Shown: positions 4,524-6,628 of the stretch, piece by piece
How positions within the stretch are numbered: position 1 is the first letter of the stretch
How the letters are laid out: each line of letters opens with the position of its first letter
Assembly (NCBI GenBank): GCA_024235755.1
Contig: JACKLV010000028.1
Span: 1-6,628 of the forward strand
Source: Burkholderiales bacterium
GTDB taxonomy: Bacteria > Pseudomonadota > Gammaproteobacteria > Burkholderiales > Nitrosomonadaceae
Reading direction: 5' to 3'
Length of the DNA stretch: 6,628 nt
Notes under the pieces: generated by a model
Database searches by the model: none
Told to the model about the DNA's origin: nothing
The model's input: the letters and a program-made list of their open reading frames with translations, nothing else
Made by a program: the position numbers and the translations under genes

Positions 4524-6332
4524 ATGAAAAAATTATTAATCATGATTATTTTGATGATTCTTCCGGGTTTGGTCTGGGCAAAAGGGGGCGACCGGCGGAT
4601 CACTTTTGAATTGAACGACGGACCGGGCAATTGGTATAGAAATGCCAACGGTCCAGTGGCCGGGCTGGGTTCACTCGGCGTTGGCACGCCGGGTGTTGAA
4701 GTTGTTTTTACAAGAGACGACTCCAATACCGTGCATACTTATACCAGTTTGCTTTATCCGACTGGTGCGAGAAACATGCCCTTTGATACCGATCCGCAAA
4801 AAGGCAGTGAAAGTGTTACGTTAAGAACGCCCGGTCTGTATGTCTTTTTCTGTCAGGTGCATCCCTACATGCTCGGCGCAGTGATTGTGGATGATCCGAA
4901 TACCGAAGGTCTCGACCTGGGTGAAACGATTACACTGATTAATGGCATTACCGTGCCCACCAGCAGCGATCTGGCAACTCGCCTGTTGCGCGGTTTTATG
5001 GTATTGACCGAACCGGGCAATTGGCAAAACTTCTCATCATCAGATCCATGGCATATTAATTACCCCAGTGTTCCTGTACGCATTACTGGCGGTGCAGTGG
5101 TTGATCTCGCTACAGTATTGAATGCACGCTATGGCAACGATACTGCCTTGCCACCGTTGTTAACGCCTTCACCGGGTGTTGGCGAAGTCTGGGTAAACAC
5201 GCAATTTGAGAAAACGGCCAACAAACGCAAGCCGGGTGCGGCTGCCGTTGTGGATGCAACTAACTGGCAAGTAAAACGCAAGGTGTTTCTACCGGATATC
5301 GAGATGAACAATCCGCACAATATGTGGACCGACCGTGATCAAAATCTCATCTATGTCACGGAGTGGTTCGACAGCAAGCTGACGATATTTGACCGCGTGT
5401 CCGGCCAGTTTATCGACCGGATTCAAGTCGGAGAAGCGCCGGCGCATGTCATGACGCGTGTGGATACCGATCAGCTACATGTTTCTATTAACGGTTCAGA
5501 CAGGAATGAGTCGGTCGTCGAGTTGTCACCGCTTGCCGGCGGCATTGAACGACGCATTGATGTCGGACGGCCAGGCCCGCATGCGCATTGGATGGGGCAC
5601 GACGGTGACACTATGGTAACTCCTAACGTATTTACCGGAGATTCAACCATTTATGATTTCGTGCGCGATGGCATACAGGATATTGTTCCTACCGGTAGCG
5701 TAGAAGCACATCCGATTGCAACCGGTATGATGCCCGATTCCAGTAAATACTATGTCGCTAATTTTCTCGACAGCACATTTACCGTTATCGAAACAGCGAC
5801 CGGAACGGTACTCAAAACTATTAATCTTCTGCAAAACTATGACCCTGTTAGCGGTGATATTACCGGTCCGGTTGGCGGTCTGCCGATTCAAACTCCGGTC
5901 AGTCCGGATGGCATTGCCATGGTAACGGCAAATATTTTGACCGATACCATCACCATTGTGGATACCAAAACGGATACGCTGGTTGCTTCACTGGCTTGTG
6001 ATGCGGGATGTCATGGTGTGCAATTTGGAGCCAAAGCAGGGGGAGGCTATTATGCCTATGTCAGCAGCCAATCAGCCAATGTACTGCAAGTGGTGGATAT
6101 TGATCCTGACGGTGATGGCAATCCGGCTGATGCTAAAGTCGTTGGCAGAATTTTGTTGACATCGACTGCAAATACCGCATCTGACGACACGATTACGGCG
6201 TTTGACGGTATGGGCGGTCAGGGATTGTTGCCTATTCCGGTGGTCTATAACGGCTGGGTGCAGAATTTGCCGCAAAGCTGGAAAAACCAATTAACGGCAC
6301 AGCAGCTCGACCCATTAAATTCATCGGAATAG
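4524..6332 (+). CDS. Exported cupredoxin and seven-bladed beta-propeller protein
   Basis: A 602-residue periplasmic or secreted copper protein. The ATG at 4524 is preceded by AAGGGA and starts a clear signal peptide (MKKLLIMIILMILPGLVWA, cut before KGG); the longer frame from a TTG at 4446 lacks this logic. Residues 20-125 are a cupredoxin with type-1 copper ligands His71 (NTVHTY), Cys110, His113 and Met116 in FFCQVHPYMLG, the compact C-x2-H-x2-M loop of amicyanin. A linker region (about 134-205) is followed by roughly seven YVTN-like blades (about 218-570), e.g. NLIYVTEWFDSKLTIFDRVS and SKYYVANFLDSTFTVIETAT. His residues recur at blade entrances: 265, 308, 353, 355, 396 and 497. Nitrous-oxide reductase has these two domain types in the opposite order and with CuA, which is absent here. 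A redox or copper-handling role is likely; no reaction can be assigned. The gene stands alone on its strand. Confidence 0.8.
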   Translation: MKKLLIMIILMILPGLVWAKGGDRRITFELNDGPGNWYRNANGPVAGLGSLGVGTPGVEVVFTRDDSNTVHTYTSLLYPTGARNMPFDTDPQKGSESVTLRTPGLYVFFCQVHPYMLGAVIVDDPNTEGLDLGETITLINGITVPTSSDLATRLLRGFMVLTEPGNWQNFSSSDPWHINYPSVPVRITGGAVVDLATVLNARYGNDTALPPLLTPSPGVGEVWVNTQFEKTANKRKPGAAAVVDATNWQVKRKVFLPDIEMNNPHNMWTDRDQNLIYVTEWFDSKLTIFDRVSGQFIDRIQVGEAPAHVMTRVDTDQLHVSINGSDRNESVVELSPLAGGIERRIDVGRPGPHAHWMGHDGDTMVTPNVFTGDSTIYDFVRDGIQDIVPTGSVEAHPIATGMMPDSSKYYVANFLDSTFTVIETATGTVLKTINLLQNYDPVSGDITGPVGGLPIQTPVSPDGIAMVTANILTDTITIVDTKTDTLVASLACDAGCHGVQFGAKAGGGYYAYVSSQSANVLQVVDIDPDGDGNPADAKVVGRILLTSTANTASDDTITAFDGMGGQGLLPIPVVYNGWVQNLPQSWKNQLTAQQLDPLNSSE

Positions 6333-6352
6333 TTATCTGTTAACTATTCTTT
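6327..6352 (+). terminator. Hairpin over the stop codon of the copper-propeller gene
   Basis: GAATAGTTA (6327-6335) and TAACTATTC (6341-6349) form a perfect 9-bp stem with a TCTGT loop, followed by TTT. The stem includes the TAG stop. It is AT-rich and the T-run is short, so it could be a weak terminator or a 3'-end stabilising structure. Confidence 0.45.
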
Positions 6353-6357
6353 CGTAG

Positions 6358-6373
6358 CTTATTTAATTACAAA
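6358..6373 (+). repeat. 16-bp direct repeat, copy 1
   Basis: CTTATTTAATTACAAA, identical to the copy at 6516-6531. The two copies start 158 bases apart and flank the hairpin at 6391-6416. This could be a duplicated regulator site, the scar of a small inserted element, or chance in AT-rich DNA. Confidence 0.6.
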
Positions 6374-6390
6374 TCAAGGGCAGAATTGTC

Positions 6391-6416
6391 GATAAGCCTT
6401 CCGCTGGAGGCTTGTC
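6391..6416 (+). terminator. Strong stem-loop without T-run
   Basis: GATAAGCC (6391-6398) pairs with GGCTTGTC (6409-6416), one G-T pair. The stem continues through a bulged T as TCC/GGA around a GCT loop, giving about 11 pairs. No T-run follows (GCAGGCCCC), so it may be a REP-like element, an RNA stabiliser or part of a small RNA rather than an intrinsic terminator. Confidence 0.4.
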
Positions 6417-6515
6417 GCAGGCCCCTGTTATCTGAGGAACTGTAATTTGCGCATCAATTTAATGAATCAATGATTGAAAAAACAAAAGCTTAAGAAATCA
6501 GTGTCAATAACAAAC

Positions 6516-6531
6516 CTTATTTAATTACAAA
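6516..6531 (+). repeat. 16-bp direct repeat, copy 2
   Basis: Identical to 6358-6373. It lies 40 bases before the start codon at 6572 and overlaps the only -35-like hexamer seen there, so it could be a regulatory site for that gene. Confidence 0.6.
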
Positions 6532-6571
6532 ATTCAGTCTATATGTTCGATCTGATTTACGGAAAAATGCC

Positions 6572-6628
6572 ATGCAAAACATCAAAAAAGAATTTTACGA
6601 GATAGAAACCGGTACAGTTACAGAAACA
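6572..6628 (+). CDS. Start of an unidentified gene (5' end only)
   Basis: An open frame of 19 codons runs off the window end: MQNIKKEFYEIETGTVTET. It is preceded by GGAAAA at 6561-6566, a modest ribosome binding site. The overlapping ATG at 6567 hits a stop after about a dozen codons. There is no signal peptide in what is visible, so a cytoplasmic protein is likely. The fragment is too short to name a family. Confidence 0.45.
   Translation, partial: MQNIKKEFYEIETGTVTET

Larger units (their letters stand above)
6333..6571 (+). other. Intergenic region with repeats and a hairpin
   Basis: These 239 bases hold no gene that I can support. They contain two 16-bp direct repeats, a strong hairpin and two copies of GTTATCTG (6332-6339 and 6427-6434). 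A weak promoter may lie at TTATTT (6517-6522), 17 bases, TATATG (6540-6545), ahead of the gene starting at 6572. Confidence 0.45.

Noticed and set aside
4857..4877. CuA-type copper motif in the cupredoxin
   Set aside because: The loop is C-x2-H-x2-M with a single Cys; CuA needs two Cys (C-x3-C-x3-H), so this is a mononuclear type-1 site.
1..6628. CRISPR array, tRNA or rRNA gene, or insertion sequence
   Set aside because: No regularly spaced repeats, no cloverleaf or rRNA-like stretch and no transposase or paired terminal inverted repeats were seen.

Overview
The window looks like chromosomal DNA of a Gram-negative proteobacterium of moderate GC content. Evidence for the Gram-negative cell plan is a TorF/Gcw_chp-type outer-membrane protein, an ECF sigma factor with a membrane-anchored zinc-type anti-sigma factor, and several Sec signal peptides. 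A large exported copper protein would suit a beta- or gammaproteobacterial methane or ammonia oxidiser, but that placement is a guess and no gene here fixes the taxon.

Layout. At 1-55 (minus) is the first 18 codons of a PIN-domain gene, most likely a PIN-PhoH (YlaK-type) protein running out of the window. Positions 226-366 (plus) hold the 3' remnant of an unrecognised gene, joined by an ATGA overlap to a 63-residue hypothetical protein (363-554). A minus-strand block follows. In transcription order it is a TorF-like putative porin (4073-3339), an ECF sigma factor (3248-2658), its anti-sigma factor (2642-1938) and a secreted subtilisin-like (S8) protease (1930-638). The last three are 15 and 7 bases apart and are almost certainly one operon. 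An AT-rich divergent intergenic region (4074-4523) with a CGTGTG/CACACG palindrome cluster separates this block from a plus-strand gene at 4524-6332. That gene encodes an exported protein with an amicyanin-like type-1 copper domain followed by an apparent seven-bladed, His-bearing beta-propeller. Downstream come a hairpin over the stop codon, a second stronger hairpin, a pair of 16-bp direct repeats and the start of another plus-strand gene at 6572.

How the parts may work together. The sigma/anti-sigma/protease set looks like a cell-surface signalling module. The periplasmic part of the anti-sigma factor resembles the inhibitor/propeptide (I9-like) fold of subtilases, and the neighbouring gene encodes an exported subtilase. 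The protease may therefore bind or cleave the anti-sigma factor; this is inference. The protease also appears to carry Asp where subtilases have the oxyanion-hole Asn. The copper-propeller protein has the two domain types of nitrous-oxide reductase in the reverse order, but lacks the CuA motif. Its function cannot be assigned from sequence alone.
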